Shown: piece by piece, positions 12,001 through 27,000 of the stretch | Numbering within the stretch: position 1 is the stretch's first letter | How the letters are laid out: every line of letters begins with the position of its first letter | Assembly (NCBI GenBank): GCA_903813345.2 | Contig: CAIIXF020000012.1 | Location: 20,532,184 to 20,596,183 of the forward strand | Direction: 5' to 3' | From: Owenia fusiformis | Taxonomy: Eukaryota > Annelida > Polychaeta > Sabellida > Oweniidae | Length of the DNA stretch: 64,000 nt | Notes under the pieces: model-generated | Seen by the model: the letters and a program-made list of their open reading frames with translations, nothing else | Database searches by the model: none | Told to the model about the DNA's origin: nothing | Position numbers and translations under genes: made by a program

Positions 12001-15000
12001 AGCCCTTGCCTCTTCAACCTTGTTTTTTATCTGTTTAGCAATTTTTAAATGTTCCTCATGACATTCTACTGCATTCTCAAATTCACCCATTGCAAGGTAT
12101 ACTGCACCAACATTACCAATTTCCCGTGCTTCCCAGAGCTTGTCTCCACCTTGCTTAACAAGCAGTACACATTGTTTATGACTGGCCAGGGAGTTTGGGT
12201 AATCACCTAAAGCAGTGTAAACATGACCCAGGCTACTGAGGGCCTCCGCTGCTGTTTCCCGTAGCTTCAACCTCATTCCCAAAACTAACTGGTACCTATG
12301 ATTGGTTAAGGCCTCCCTGTAGCTACCCTTAGAGAAGTATGATGCCCCCAGGTTACCATGGGCACGGCATTCACCTTCTTGGTCACCTAGAAACCAAAGA
12401 ATGCTTTTCATTTCATGAACTACAACAATTAGTTATTTCTGCATTTTGTTACATGTATCGAAACAGGACAATGCATGTACATAGAACTAAAAATGAAACG
12501 GTTTATTTTACCAAATATGGAAAATCCTTTTAACAAACACAAAATTCATTTTTTACAAGAACAACATATCAAATAAAATGATTATTTTGTTAAACACAAA
12601 AGTTTATCCTTATAGCAGAGATTCCCCAATGTAGTCTCAAACATGATGATTGTGAATTGATAAACGAACACACATAAGAAATACTATGAGAAAGGAACAT
12701 TATGGTCATTTATCAAAACAGCATTTTATAAATGCATCACAAATTTCCAACTCATAAGATATGGGTATATGGTTGGGGGTACCTACCTAATGACTTGCAC
12801 ACTGCCAGGTCACGCTGCATACAAGCAATAGCTTTGTCTATGTTCCCTAGTGCCCAATGAGCACTACTTAACGCAGAGAACACAGATCCACGCAATTTCA
12901 AACTACATGTCCCAATTTTTAATGCAGATTCAAGAAGTACCAGTGCTGCAGCGTAATATCCAGCTGCAAGGAGTTCCTGACCAATCACAGAGATGATAAC
13001 AAATGGACTCTTGTCAAGCTTCATCTGTCGCAGCTGCTGATAGGTTGGCTGTATTTTTTCTGAAAATTAATCAATATGAATTAAAGATTTATGTCTTATA
13101 AATTACATATTCATGGATAAGCTGGTATTAGGTGCAAGCCACAAAAGCAGACAAATGTAATCATTTTTAAGAACTAATATATTCGTAAAATAAGTGTATT
13201 TCAAAAAACAGGAGACAAATTACACTCTGCAGATGGTTAAATTTGCCACCCACCCAGACCCACCACCTTCAAATGAAAGGGCTGGTAAAGGTTAAAGACG
13301 TAACTGGCTATCAGGGAAAACAACATCAATATACCTTTTATGGGGGACTTCAGTGCACTGTCTATAAGCCCTGATAACAACTGCCCACTCTTTGCATCCT
13401 GGGATAACCCTGAAGCAAAGGCCGCCAGAGCATCTGCGTGTCGACCCAAACATTCTAGTGCTACTCCCTGGCGATAATAGGCCTGAAAGTACAGGAATAA
13501 TAAATATTTAGTATGAACATTTAGTGATACTGTATATGCAATATATAGAGGTTATTTAATGGGAGGGACTGAATATGAATTTTATTCCGAGGGAAAATAT
13601 GATATTGGCCAAGGAAATATCAAATAGACTAAGGGCGATAGAGCTCTAATGTTATGACACTAACAGGAAAGTAAAATTCCAATTTGTTTTGTTCTAAAGT
13701 ATTTATGAAGCCATGCCATGTGTTAAGTGTAGCAGCATGAATTCTTAACAATCCATTGTTTCCTGAAGGGTATCCCAGTTCTGCAGATCAATTAACATAT
13801 AACCATTCAGCATCATGTATGGCATTCTTTTCACCCAAAGGATGACAGATATCTGGTATGATGTTCCAATGAATAAGAACTCAAAATAGCAGCTACATAA
13901 TATTTCGAAATTCATATACGAGTGCAATGGTTTGAAAAAATGCATTCTAAATGAATTAATAATGAAAAACATTTTACAACTTGATTCTAAACAATAGCTG
14001 AAACCCCTTGCATCCAATCAATAGAGCATTTTAATCTGAACTACTTCAAAGTAATCTTTTATTTCTTGCTCAGTGGTAGATTAATTGTAGTGTTATTGAT
14101 AGGTCGTGGGTTCAACTCTCACAGGGATGGGTGTAGGTTTCACCATATCCCATAGAAATAAGTGAAAACAAGGTATGTTGTAAGAGTTTGCAGGTGTAGA
14201 ATGTTTCAGTATGAGTGTCTGAACACCTCTATTTTACTAATCATAAAATAAGTGAATTGCAAACATTCAATAAGTAAATGCAGTCTATAAATAACACCTC
14301 TCCAAAAGAAATACCTCTTTAAACACCTAACTTTCTAAAATGAAGATACTTTTCTTAGGGAACCTCTCTTGATTATGTTATCAGATCTAAAATTAATATA
14401 TTTCAAGAAAACATGTCTCAAAAGTGAAAATTTGAACACCTATTAACATAACAAGCTCAGAGTGACATTTTACAATTAAGTTCTTAATAATAGCTAAAGC
14501 ATATAAATATGTTCAAGTGATTGCTATTATAGTAACCATTTAAAAGTGCATATAAGGAACTAACAGCCATTGTTGAAGAATTCTCAAAAAGCAGAGAAAG
14601 ATTCATGAAAAAGCACGATCTTGAATGCTGATCAATTAAAGATCAATTAAAATGTTTTACAACTGCAGACTAATTCACTTTTCATTCAGAACATAATACT
14701 TTGTTTTGACTGAGTCCTAAGAAACATCACATTATCACGACTTTCCTTATTTTTAAAGAATTAACTTGGAACACAAATAATATCTCATTTTGTTGCAAAT
14801 GATTATTTATAAATTTTTTATAATCATTCAATCAATTTCTTTTCAATTAGAGACTATTTGATTCTTTGGTTGTGACTAAAAATGTGGAACAATTATTATT
14901 TCATTATTTAGAATGATTTAGAATTATAACAAATAGTGCCAGAACAGATAATTGTTCAGTCCTTACCACTATTCAAAATAATTTGTAAGAAATGCTACAG

Positions 15001-18000
15001 ATCTGATCAATTCAATCTATATTTCTAATAAAAGATTTTTATCTTCTGGAAAGTTATACCAAAGTGAAATAAAAACAAAATTGTAAACCAGACTTGTATT
15101 TCTTAGACATTTTTATTTTTTATTTTAAACAAGATGTGTATTTTGAGATCAAGTGAGAAAAATCAGAAGTTTATCATTTGTACATGACATATATTGTCAA
15201 TTCACTTCAATAGCAATGTTGGATCTTGTGCTTTTATTTGATACTTAGATGTTTTTATAGCAATTTAATTGAATTTATGACAAAAATTAATGCTAAGAGT
15301 CAACATAAAAAGTCCAGTTTGTAAAAAACTTGACTAAAAGCTTCGATAAAAATGAAGTACTAGTTTATTATTATATTATGGGTTGACCATTTCTATAGTG
15401 GTTAGCAAGCCTTTTATTTCATTCTTACTGATTCTGGTTATTGCAATCACAAATCATCATAGAATCCGAAGTAAGTATTCAAGATATAAAGACAATTGCT
15501 ACAATCATCATGAGCTACTTCTAATACAACCAGAGTTTAAAATAACCCAGGCATCATCATGACACATATATGCACAGTATGGCCATGGGGGTGGAGTAAG
15601 ACCAGAGGGGGGGGGGGGTAGGGGGGGGGGGTAGGGGGATGTGGAGAGATTTATAAAGATGAGAGATGGAACTGGCAAATTCAAGAACAAATTTTATAAA
15701 CAGCTCTCATTTTCCATTGAAATTGAATTGAACTATTGAATATTTGCTCTTGTTTTATGATTGCCCTCTACACGTACGGATGGCATAAATTAAATAATAT
15801 TATCATTGTTTAGAAATGATGATGTTGATCTCAAATAAGAAAACATGTGCTCATGATTGTTTATTTATTTATAGTGGTCAGTCTTACAATTCAATTATTA
15901 TTTTCTGGGATCATAGGGATTTTTACCCTTTGCATTCGTTCAACTTCACTTCTTTGTCTTCACTCTTTCAGTTTACAATAAAATCTCTGATCTCACCTAG
16001 CAAATCAGAGTTCGTCATCGAAATACGAAAGACTTTCTATATGGTCATTTCCTCTGATATCCACGCAAAGTTAATGAGCACGTTTTTAGCATGTGTTCCT
16101 TCCACTTCGCTGATTGGTTGAGTAAGGGTCAGCGTGGTAGATTTGAAATGATTTATTATCCATGCTGTCACAGGCACCAATCTTCGGGGCGGTACTACAG
16201 TACTATAGTACAGGGTGACGCAAAAAAATGCAACCCTCCATTTCTTCAATATTTTTCTTAAATGGAGGTTAATTGCTCTGAAATTTGGCACACAAGGACT
16301 TCATTCAATGTGGAATCCTCGGGCAAAGTTTCAATAATCATAGTCTTATATTGATAGAGTTATGGTCATTCCAAAATATGCTCCATATGTCGTCCATTTC
16401 CAATGTTAGGTTTTCGTATGAATCACATTACCTTCTTTCTGAACATGTAAACTCAAGAAATAATGTGTTCTGGGATCACAAATTCCAGATGAAGTGCTTC
16501 AAAAGCCCCTTCATTCTGTTAAATGCACAGCTTGGGCTGCCAATTTCCAAACATGAAATCATCAGCCCCTTTTGGTTTGAGATTGATAATGGCAACACTG
16601 TTACCGTTAACACACAGCGCAATATTGGCGTTCCCAGGAAATTCTAGGCAGTTCTAGAGTGACATAGAGGCTTCAATAGACAAGAACAGTGGTTCTAGAA
16701 GGATGGAGCTACTCCTCACAATTCTAATGATAGCATAGCCTGGCTCACTAGTGATTTCTATGAGAAGATTATCTCTCCTAGGATGGAGAACCCATGGTCA
16801 TCCCACAGTCTTGATCTCAATGCCCCTGACTTCAATATATCGGGTTATTTAAAGAATAATGTGTATGAAAATAACCCTACCGCAATTGCAGAACTCCAAC
16901 AAGCAATGGCTGCAAAATTTGAGCCATACCCATGTGGAATAATGCATCCGTGTTATGAACAGTTTTCCTTGAACACTGCAAGTTTGTTTTCAGTGAAATT
17001 GACAACATCTGGAGTATATTTTGAAACAACCATAACTCTATCAATATAAGGCTATGATTATTAAAACTTTGCCAGAGGATCACACATTGAATGAAGTCCT
17101 TGTGTGCCAAAATCTCAGAGCAATTTACCTCCATTTAAGAAAAACATTGAAGAAATGGAGGGTTGCATTTTTTTGGGGTCACCCTGTACTTTTGAGGCAA
17201 CCCAGGAATGGAATGTTAAAGATCATTGTGACCCAGAATGCTTTTTACAATTACACAAATTATTTTGTCTTGATACAAAAAGCATATTAAAATATACAGT
17301 TAAATCTAGTTACTTAAAAGCTAAACATTTTATTAATTTGATTTAATACATTATGTATATGATATCTGTGATTTTAAAAGATATAATTTATATCAACAAC
17401 AAAAATTGGTGAGTTGATAAAAATGATCAACAAAACATATTTGATATTGAATTTATCTTATAAAGGGGATAAACAACTGGGGTACAAGCATCTGCCTAAT
17501 AGCCTACTAATGGTTGAGCTGTTTCATAGAATATAAGAGAGAGGGATACCATTGTAACTGATGCTTGATAGATTGTGAATTTATTGATTTATTAACATAT
17601 TGTCTATTCTGTCATTATAGTAATTTAAAAAAGGATTACTAATAGACATGTGTACTAAATCAACATTCCTAATTAAAGAAAAATTCAATCACTTTTGTTT
17701 CATGTATCAGTTTTTACCATCTGTCATATGATCCAATATATTTAGCATGCAATTCTACAGTATGGCTACAGCAAGGACATTGCATGTTAAAGATTAGGAT
17801 AACAAAATCTTGGAAAAATTACAAATATTCTAAACCCTAAAAAACATCTGCTGTAATAGATATTGCCTGAGAAAAATCATTATATCAAAATTAAAATCCT
17901 CCCATTGTCAAAACCACAATATATCCTGAATATTCATAATTACCTTAAAAAATATACAAAATGTATTTGTAATATTATAGCATGTCACATATTTTTTATA

Positions 18001-21000
18001 TTTAATGAGGCTCAAATTCAGACTTGAGACAGGACCATATTGATCCAAACTTTCTTCTTCTTGATTAAATGGCACATGACAATCAATATTCATTAAGAAA
18101 ACAATAGGTGATTAGTATCTAATTAAGTAAGTGGCTAAGTATCTAATTAGTCCTATATGACAGGTTGATGGTCTCATATAAGTTATACATAACATCACTT
18201 GCTTGTACCTTTAAATTTAAAATAGAACATTACAGAATGGAATCTGCAAGAAAAAGGTTAACAGGCACAAGTCAATACTCAAAAATCTGAGAAGCATTAG
18301 TGAAATCATATATGGTTTCAAACAAAGGGTGTATATCTCAGGTACTAGCATGCCTTGCAGGTACCATAAATCAACATGTAAATTAATGTTTGTTAACATG
18401 GTGAAAACTTTAATTAGGAAGACAATGATAGAGACATATCAACAGGTATGACGAGATGAGGAGAACATTTAATAGAAAACAAGGAAATATTATTTTTGAA
18501 TTTTCTAAAGGAACTATTGTCTCATGGTTTGCCAATTAGACCCATCGTGATATCATTTCTACCAGCCATTTATTCAACTGTTTACATTATCAAAACATGG
18601 ACAGGTCAGTTTATATACCCAAAAAAACAAAATCACCATAATTAGACAAGTTCCAATACCATATTCCCCATGAATATTGCATATAATATAAATAGCTACA
18701 TGAAATCTATATGGTAAGCTGATATGACTGATTTTTAAATGATGTCTTCTTCAATAATATTATATTTATATTGATAATGAATATATATCATCTATATTTG
18801 ATATAGAATAAACTGATAAGCCTTTTGCAATTAAATATAAATGGAGCTGTAGAAAAATATCCAAATTGATGAATAGATAAAAATTGTAAAATAAAGTCAC
18901 AAATACAGTAATGTTTCATACTATGTCTGAATATTGAGAAAGTCAGATCCCTCTATTCAACGAACTAATAAATATATGTAATGTACAGTAACAAACCTGT
19001 TTATATTTTGCTTTTCCTGACTTGCGAATATTGGCATAATATGACCACTTCATCATGGTAATGTTTTTCTAAAAGAGATATACTAGTGGTCTCAAACTAA
19101 CCATTCAATTAATCAGAAAACATTCAATTATTTGTCTGTCATGTCTGACTATACCAGACTTTTTGAATGTTCAATTCATTTTTTAACAATCCAAAACTTC
19201 AATAGAGCTGTCATACTTTGAATCAAAGAGTAACACTATTCCATTCTTTTCTCTTATCTTCATGTAGCAAATAACTAGATAACATCAACTCATGTTAAAT
19301 GTGGCTGATTTTGCATAAAAGTTGTGAATTTGTAATAAATCTTGTCTAATTAACGCTGTATATTTATTCCTTGAATAATCTGCATGCTTCCTGCTCCAAT
19401 TTCACATCATTTCCAAGTCACAAATACTGCATCTGAATCCTGAATATTTTTAGATGGTGTTCTCATATCTGAGATAAACTCAACTTTTACTTTCTCACTT
19501 TAAAGTTAACTGATGTAACGTCCATCATTAAAACATATTAACTAATCTTTAGTTCTTAGTGTTAATGTTGTTCGATGTACTTTGAGTGATCCTCCAATAC
19601 TTGATGTAAAATCCTCCAATACATGTAATCCACACGTAATATAGATTTAATCTATATAGAGCTCTTATAAAGGAAACATTGAATTATGACATCAATCCAA
19701 TTTTTCCTGATATTCCAGAAACACAGCATGTCTATTAGTTTTTTGTTTGTTCAAAGGGTCTTCCATGCTAAAACATTGTTTGCTTATGGATTGGAGTCTG
19801 AGAGAATTACCCAATACTGTTTGTTGTTCTTCTAAACCCAATCTTCCCTCAAAATATTAACATTTTAAGGATCTTAGAAAATGAGCTTATTGTACAATAA
19901 AACATGGAAGTAAAGAGTGCCATAAAAATGTCAGTGAGCAATAAAAAGCCAGCTGAATATTCTATGATATTGTTTAATTAGTTATGTTTCCTAATCAATT
20001 AACAACCTGAATCATTATTGATACTAATTCATCAGATCGCAGCTCACAATACTAGTCCCCAATAATCCCCAAAGCAGTCTCAACCCAAAAAAACAATATT
20101 GTAGCAGTTTATCAATCCATTTGTTAGATTTCTGACCAATTTGGATTATTTGTTTGTAATTGTGTATCCTTCGTCTGTCACTCTTATATCTGAAATCATT
20201 ATTGTAAACAAAGATTGCCAAGACAATCATTTCTTCACTTGCCTTTTTCCATCCTTTTAAATGTTTACTCCTTGGAAGCTTTTGTTAATCAGGTTTAACA
20301 GATACTCACAGGTAATTCAATTAATACCTACAGGTTTAACTACCTGATTTGTCTGGTAGCTGACAAAATGTGGATTTTCCAAGTAAAATCTCTTAAGTTT
20401 TAGTTGAAACGATCTCTTGAGGATTGCAACTGCCCCCCATATATGTTATTTCCTAATTTATATTCATGGCTATTCCAATAAAATTCTCATAAATCAGCCT
20501 TTTCCAAGCTGCCTCATCAGTAAATGCTCTAATTAGCAAATCTCCAACAATGCTTTATGTATCAAAACATAATATAGGATGACTAACTTTGTAGCCTACC
20601 ACATTTATATAAATTAGTTATTGATATATCAATAGATGTATATTATTTTTATGCTTAACTTTGATGTTTTGTTTAATTGTGTTATGTTTGCATACATCAA
20701 GTGTTATGATTTACTACATAATTTATGCAGCCATGCGTATATCATATCTTTTATTTTATTTCAAAGAACACAGATCACCTTTACGACTATAACAGGAAGC
20801 CTATTTGGACTCAACATATATTCCTGTTTTCAAACTATGAATATAGCTTCTTAGAAACTGATAGAAGTCTAGGAACTCTCATGAATCCTGAAACCATCTT
20901 TTCTTTTTTTGTTCAAGTTCAAGGAAACGTGTGTATTAACATGTGTTTAATTTGAATCATTTTGTCTTGTGAAACTTAATGTTTGCTAATCAACCTATCA

Positions 21001-24000
21001 GTATAATGCAGAGGCACATTCACCCAGCAGATACTGTACAGTATATGGTGATTCTCTTGAATAAGAAATTAAAAAGTCTTTAAAGTCCTCTTAAGGATCA
21101 GTGAACACTCATATGTCCAGATATTAAACCAACAACATGTGCAAATTTAATATAATCATGAATTTGATATAATCGTGCATCAAATATAATCAGATGTTAC
21201 AATTTAATCAACTATCAACTGTCATTTCCACCTGACTGTAATCCGAATCCATATGCAATGTATCTAAAATCTGTGATCAAAGCTCAGCAGACTGTTCCCA
21301 TGAGCTCTATTTGATCTCCTAGATCTGTTTGAATATTTTTAATCCAAACAGTCATCTGAACAGCTGAACAGTTTTGACCAGAACCAATGAGACCCTCTCA
21401 ATGAGTACTATACTGAAAGAGTCTTTGGATATTGTAAAGAAGGGAAGAAAATTGTGTCTTGTGATAATCATTGTGAATCTATCCATATATCAATCAATGG
21501 TTTCAAAATAACATTGGTGACAAGCTATATTATAACCCAAGAAGTTTGAAACTACATGTAAGATTTGAATTTCAATTTTAATTATAACTTCAATTTTCAA
21601 TTTGCAGTATTTTTAGGATTTTAATTAGTACGTTAATGGAAACAGCAAATAATAGTGAATTAGAAGCACATTCTACATTCTATATAGTCAATTGCAGTAT
21701 TCAATTCAAGTTTTTTAACTCATGAACTGTTACAGTATAAAAAACAGAAAAAGCGCAACAATCACACATGGTTCCCCTACACAACTAATTACATGCTGCA
21801 TTGTGACAAATCCCTACCAAAACAGCAAGTTAAACCTCCTTTCTAGAGAATATAAAAATGAATAAAAGATTCTAAAAGAACATTTTTAACTTCGTTTTAA
21901 AAACTCATTTCTTTCTTTAACCTTGATTCAAAAATATTAGATGCTCGTAATTCAAATGACACATGTAATGATATACTAGTAATAGCATATGGATAGAGGA
22001 AATTAGATGACAGCCATTTGGCATTCATTGGAAATGTGAAACTACAAATATAACTATTTCCTCCTTATATAAACTTCAATCCGTCAAAAAATAACAGATT
22101 ATTATATGAAAGTCCCAAATAATACTTCAGCTAAATTGGTTTGGTGAATCATGCTTCACTGTGATTTATGATATTTACCTAATATTTTGAAATCAAATAA
22201 TGCTTTAGAACCAATTGTTATCTAACATGAGTTAGATAAATATCAACAACAATATAGCAGAATTCAATGCTAGATTGAAGGTAAAACTAGTAAATGAAGA
22301 GGATACAATTTCTATCTCTGGCTAGTAATGATTGATGCTGCTGCCATCTTTAATGACAGAAACAATCCATTTCCATAAATGTCAAGCTCAACCATAAACA
22401 ATCCAGATGGGAAAATAATCATGAAATTCACCATTTCTTTCTAAAATTTGAATAAAAAAAAAACAGCTAAATTTCTGGCATCTTCATGTAATTGAAAGTG
22501 TTAACCATATTCCTATTTACTTTATTGTTTATTGATCCCATCCATTTTTACTCTTCTATTTTAAAAATGACCACAATGCTTTATTTTACGGCACAGAGAA
22601 TTAACATTCTTACATGGATCAAAGTATTAAGCCAGATATTGTGTCCCCATAATAAGGTATACACTTTGGCAGAGCCATTGACTTCTCTCTCTCTCTTTAC
22701 TCCACTGATAAAGCTTCAACCTTGACAAGCCAGTCAAATCTGTCAGGCATCAACGATGGTTCATGTTCTGTATTAACCTGTATTGCATGGCTCTACCTAA
22801 TTGCAATTAGCTGAACAACACTGTCAATTTATAAGTCAGAGGGCTGGTAGAGGGCTGATGAGCTAAGGGTATATGTATATAAAGTACATGATCATAGGCA
22901 TTATATCAACCACACTAAAGGGTTTCCCAACAACTGATTGTAATCTGACATGTTTTGTTTATGGTTTCATTCATTCAGTACAACCATTCCTTGGCATATC
23001 AAAGAGCCTCTTTACCCTTTTGAATAATTTGCTAACATTTACAAATTCAACTGTTGACTGACGATTTGATCATTTTATGGCTAACTCATTTAAATATGAA
23101 CAGTAGCAGGTACTATTCATATTGTAGCAGGTACTATTCATATTATAGCAGGTACTATTCATATTGTAGCAGGTACTATTCATATTATAGCAGGTAGTAT
23201 TCATATTGTAGCAGGTACTATTCATATTGTAGCAGGTACTATTCAAATTGTAGCAAGTACTATTCATATTATAGCAGGTACTATTTATATTGTAGCAGGT
23301 ACTATTTATATTGTAGCAGATATTATTTATATTGTGGCAGGTACTATTCATATTGTAGCAAGTACTATTCATATTGTAGCAAGTACTATTCATATTGTAG
23401 CAAGTACTATTCATATTGTAGCAGGTACTATTCATATTGTAGCAAGTACTATTCATATTGTAGCAAGTACTATTCATATTGTAGCAGGTACTATTTATAT
23501 TGTAACAGGTACTATTCATATTGTACCAAGTACTATTCATATTGCAGCAGGTACTATTCATATTTACATGAATTGGTCATAAAATAGTGATCAAATAGTC
23601 AGCCAACAGCTGGCAGTTGAATTTGCAAATGCTAGGCAGACATTGCTTTTCCAAAAGAAAGTTTCATTCATAGCACTGATTACAACCAGCCTCTGTGCTA
23701 AGGGTAAATATAAAGGGCATTTGTGTCTTACAAGAGAAGAGTAGATGTAAATGGAATAATGATAAATATTTTGGGCAACCTTTATGAACTTGAAAACTAC
23801 ATGTATGATTGATATTCCAAATTAACTTTATTATATCTTTCTTAGTGTGACAGATTACTTACTTATACACGTTCATTACAAAAAAACAACAAATCGCAAA
23901 ACATTGCTAAATTGAAAAAAATATGAATGACATATAACTTCAATCAATAACCAACTTTCAGGAAGAATATAACATGAAAGAATTTGAGGGCAAAGTCATA

Positions 24001-27000
24001 CATAGAATATTTCTGTGTTGCATTGTGTTCTATTGAATTGTCAAAATTTGATCTGTAATGGTAAATAAAGCAGCACTTTCACGAAGGTTTTTGAAATTTT
24101 CATATTTATATTAGCTTGTAAAAAATGGTCCCACAGTAGATGCCTATTTCAAGGTTTTCTCTTAAAATGTTGAATAAACTGCCAGAATTTCTTAAATTTC
24201 TACATCATTTAGAGTGTTGAATTAGTTGCCTTTTTATCTATTTCTTCTTAATTCAATTCCTTTCCACTTTATTTTCTGTTTCAAGGCACAACCATCAAGA
24301 AATTATTTACATTTGCATATACTAATCTTCATGTTTTGTCAGTCAACTTGTTACAAAAACTCAGCGTTTTTTTTAAAAAGTAAATAGAAATAAAAAATGA
24401 ACTAGGTTTTGAAGAGAGATTTAAAATTGTTTAATATGTGAAGGCATCAAAAAATTTAGAAATTCCCTATTCAGTTAATAATACATGAACCCTACGTGGA
24501 GGGTCTATTTAAACTACAGGTCCTACAGACGAAGCACTCTTTTAAGAAGTTAAGTCAAACGAATGCAAAGAGTATAATAATACATGTATTTTGATTCTTA
24601 AACCCATATAGAAGATTAACTGAATTTTCACTTTATCTCTGATTAAATCAGCCATGAATTTTTGATTTGTGTTTTCCCGTAACATTCAACTGGTTTACAG
24701 GAGTATTGAATTTTAAAACCCTGCACGATTTCCAATTTTCAACATTTGTGTAGCAACACTGCATGCAATTTATATGTACCCAATCTAAAATGTAATCAAC
24801 CTTTATCCTTGCAAACTCTCTTCATATATGTAGTTGTTATATGATCCGAGAAAATATAAGAAAAATTGCAAGAACAGTTATAAGTTGAAGTAATGGATAA
24901 TCTGCTCCAAATTGATGCAGATTAACAAGGAAAATATGCTACTTGTAATATTATTGTAGAAATCATAAGTTTCAGCTTCAGGGCACGCTTCTTATAATCC
25001 AACAGTCAAATGGGTTAAATACAAGCTTACAAATACTTAGTTGTTTTGGTAAATTCATCTATGACATAATAATACCATCAGATTGTAAGATTGCATTTGG
25101 TTACAAAAACCTTTTTACAGATATCAACAGCTTGTTAGTAGCAGAGTAGGTTATACTGTGTCATTGAGTTGATAAGGTAAATAGAGGATATGCTATGGTT
25201 TATGAGTGATATGATTTTTATCCACGAATGGATATGATATCAATATCCATGAGTGGATTAAAATCATATCACGAGTAAATCATAGGATGTTCTTTTTATT
25301 CCATAGTTAAAGTCTTCATCAGAATCTTCGGAGATTAAGTGATTTAATTCGAATTTTCAAAACGATCCGGCGATGTTGAGATTAAGCCTCGTTTTGAGTC
25401 TGAAGTAGCAAAAATCTATAATTCATAGCATACGGCGCCGTATGTCATGGCTCAAACACCGTATGCTATGGTTAAGTGAAAATGTGTCAAAAATATCATA
25501 TTTTACCACTGATTACAAAAATACCATTTTTATTTTGACATGTTATCCTATGAATATTGAATATCATGCTAACTATGGAATAAATAGCAATACCACTCCA
25601 TCATGTAAAAGATTAATGAACCCACCCATCCCATCCTTGACTGTCAATTATTCATTATAACATGAAAGTTGGCAAATTACAACACTTCAAAATGTGTTGA
25701 TGATGAATTACTCCAATAGATTGAAGGGCTAACTAACCAGGCCTCAAAGTTCAGACCAGATAATGCCCATTCCATATTATTTCTATGAAATCTATATAAA
25801 CAAAGTGAATTTTGTGGCATTGCCATACATTTCTTGTGTGGACTATATCCCTGTATACTGTATTTCTTGGTATTTCCCCTATTTTCCACTGCATTTAGCA
25901 TTAAGAATATGGCCATGGTGATGGGTTATCTCCAGGGACATTGGCTGCTCAGTTCACCTGCCAGTGCTTTGTCATAAGATCTTTCAAAATACACTCTCAT
26001 GCTATACATCTTCAAGGTAGAAAATCTACATAGGCTATATATCATTTATCTGTGTGCAAATGCATGTAACAAAGGTCTGATATCCAAATCCCAAAGTTAT
26101 GACTAGAAATATAAGATCAGTTTTCAAAATATGTTTGCCATTTATGACCTGAAGCAAAACTTTGAAACTTTAGAAATGTTACATCTAAAACATTTGATCT
26201 TAAAAGAGTGGGATATCATAAGTATGCTGGTGATCATATCCCATTGACAGAACACCCAGGATGGAACATCAATGTAACAAAATGAATGAACTTTTTGGTT
26301 ACGAGTTTTTTGTTTTCTCGATTTAAAACTACTTATAAGTCAAGTTGCAGAATGTAATGTGGCACAAAGCTAGAAAATATAGTCTAGCTTATATTTTATT
26401 CGACTTGGAATTTAAATTGCAATTCATATATTTAGTCCCTCGCTTTTGTTACATTGACGAAAGTCCATTGAATTTCCAATGTATCTTACTAAGACGACTT
26501 ACGTCAATGTAACTAAAGCGATGGTCTAAATGAATGAATTACAGCTTTATCTAAAAATCAAATCTGAAAGGTAGACTATATTGTCTAAATTTGTGCCAAA
26601 TGATAATCCGTAACTTGACTTGTAAGTAGGGTTAAATCGAGAAAACAAAAAACCTGTATTCAGGAAGTTCATCCATTTTGTTACATTGACGTTCTGTCAA
26701 AGTAACTCGTTGTGGAACAGTGTGTTTGCCCAAAGAATTGATAAATGAGCTAGTCTTCAAAGTTCTCAGTTTCTGACAGACTACTTCATCATTGCTGACT
26801 CTCAATGACATCTACTCCATCAATGTATCCTCTAATCATTCCCCCAATTCTGTTAAACAAGGCATAAGACTTAAAAAGCCACATTTTGCAAAACACTGAA
26901 ATAGCATATCATACACAGAAGTCAATAAATACACACATTGGAATTTTAAGCTTGGACTATATTTATTTGTTCCCAAGTGCTTCCTTTTTTATCTGGAAGT

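Noticed and set aside
10252-12411. A stand-alone intronless TPR gene of 719 codons
   Set aside because: The apparent start lies in intron sequence; the acceptor at 12387 and donor at 10277 place it as exon 5 of TTC28.
14062-14160. A functional tRNA gene
   Set aside because: A- and B-box-like sequences are present, but no paired acceptor stem or anticodon arm can be drawn; a SINE head fits better.
23070-23561. 163-codon minus-strand frame encoding NMNSTCY repeats
   Set aside because: It is the chance translation of a 21-bp minisatellite; the unit length is a multiple of three, and the opposite strand is also open for 82 codons. No signals or homology.
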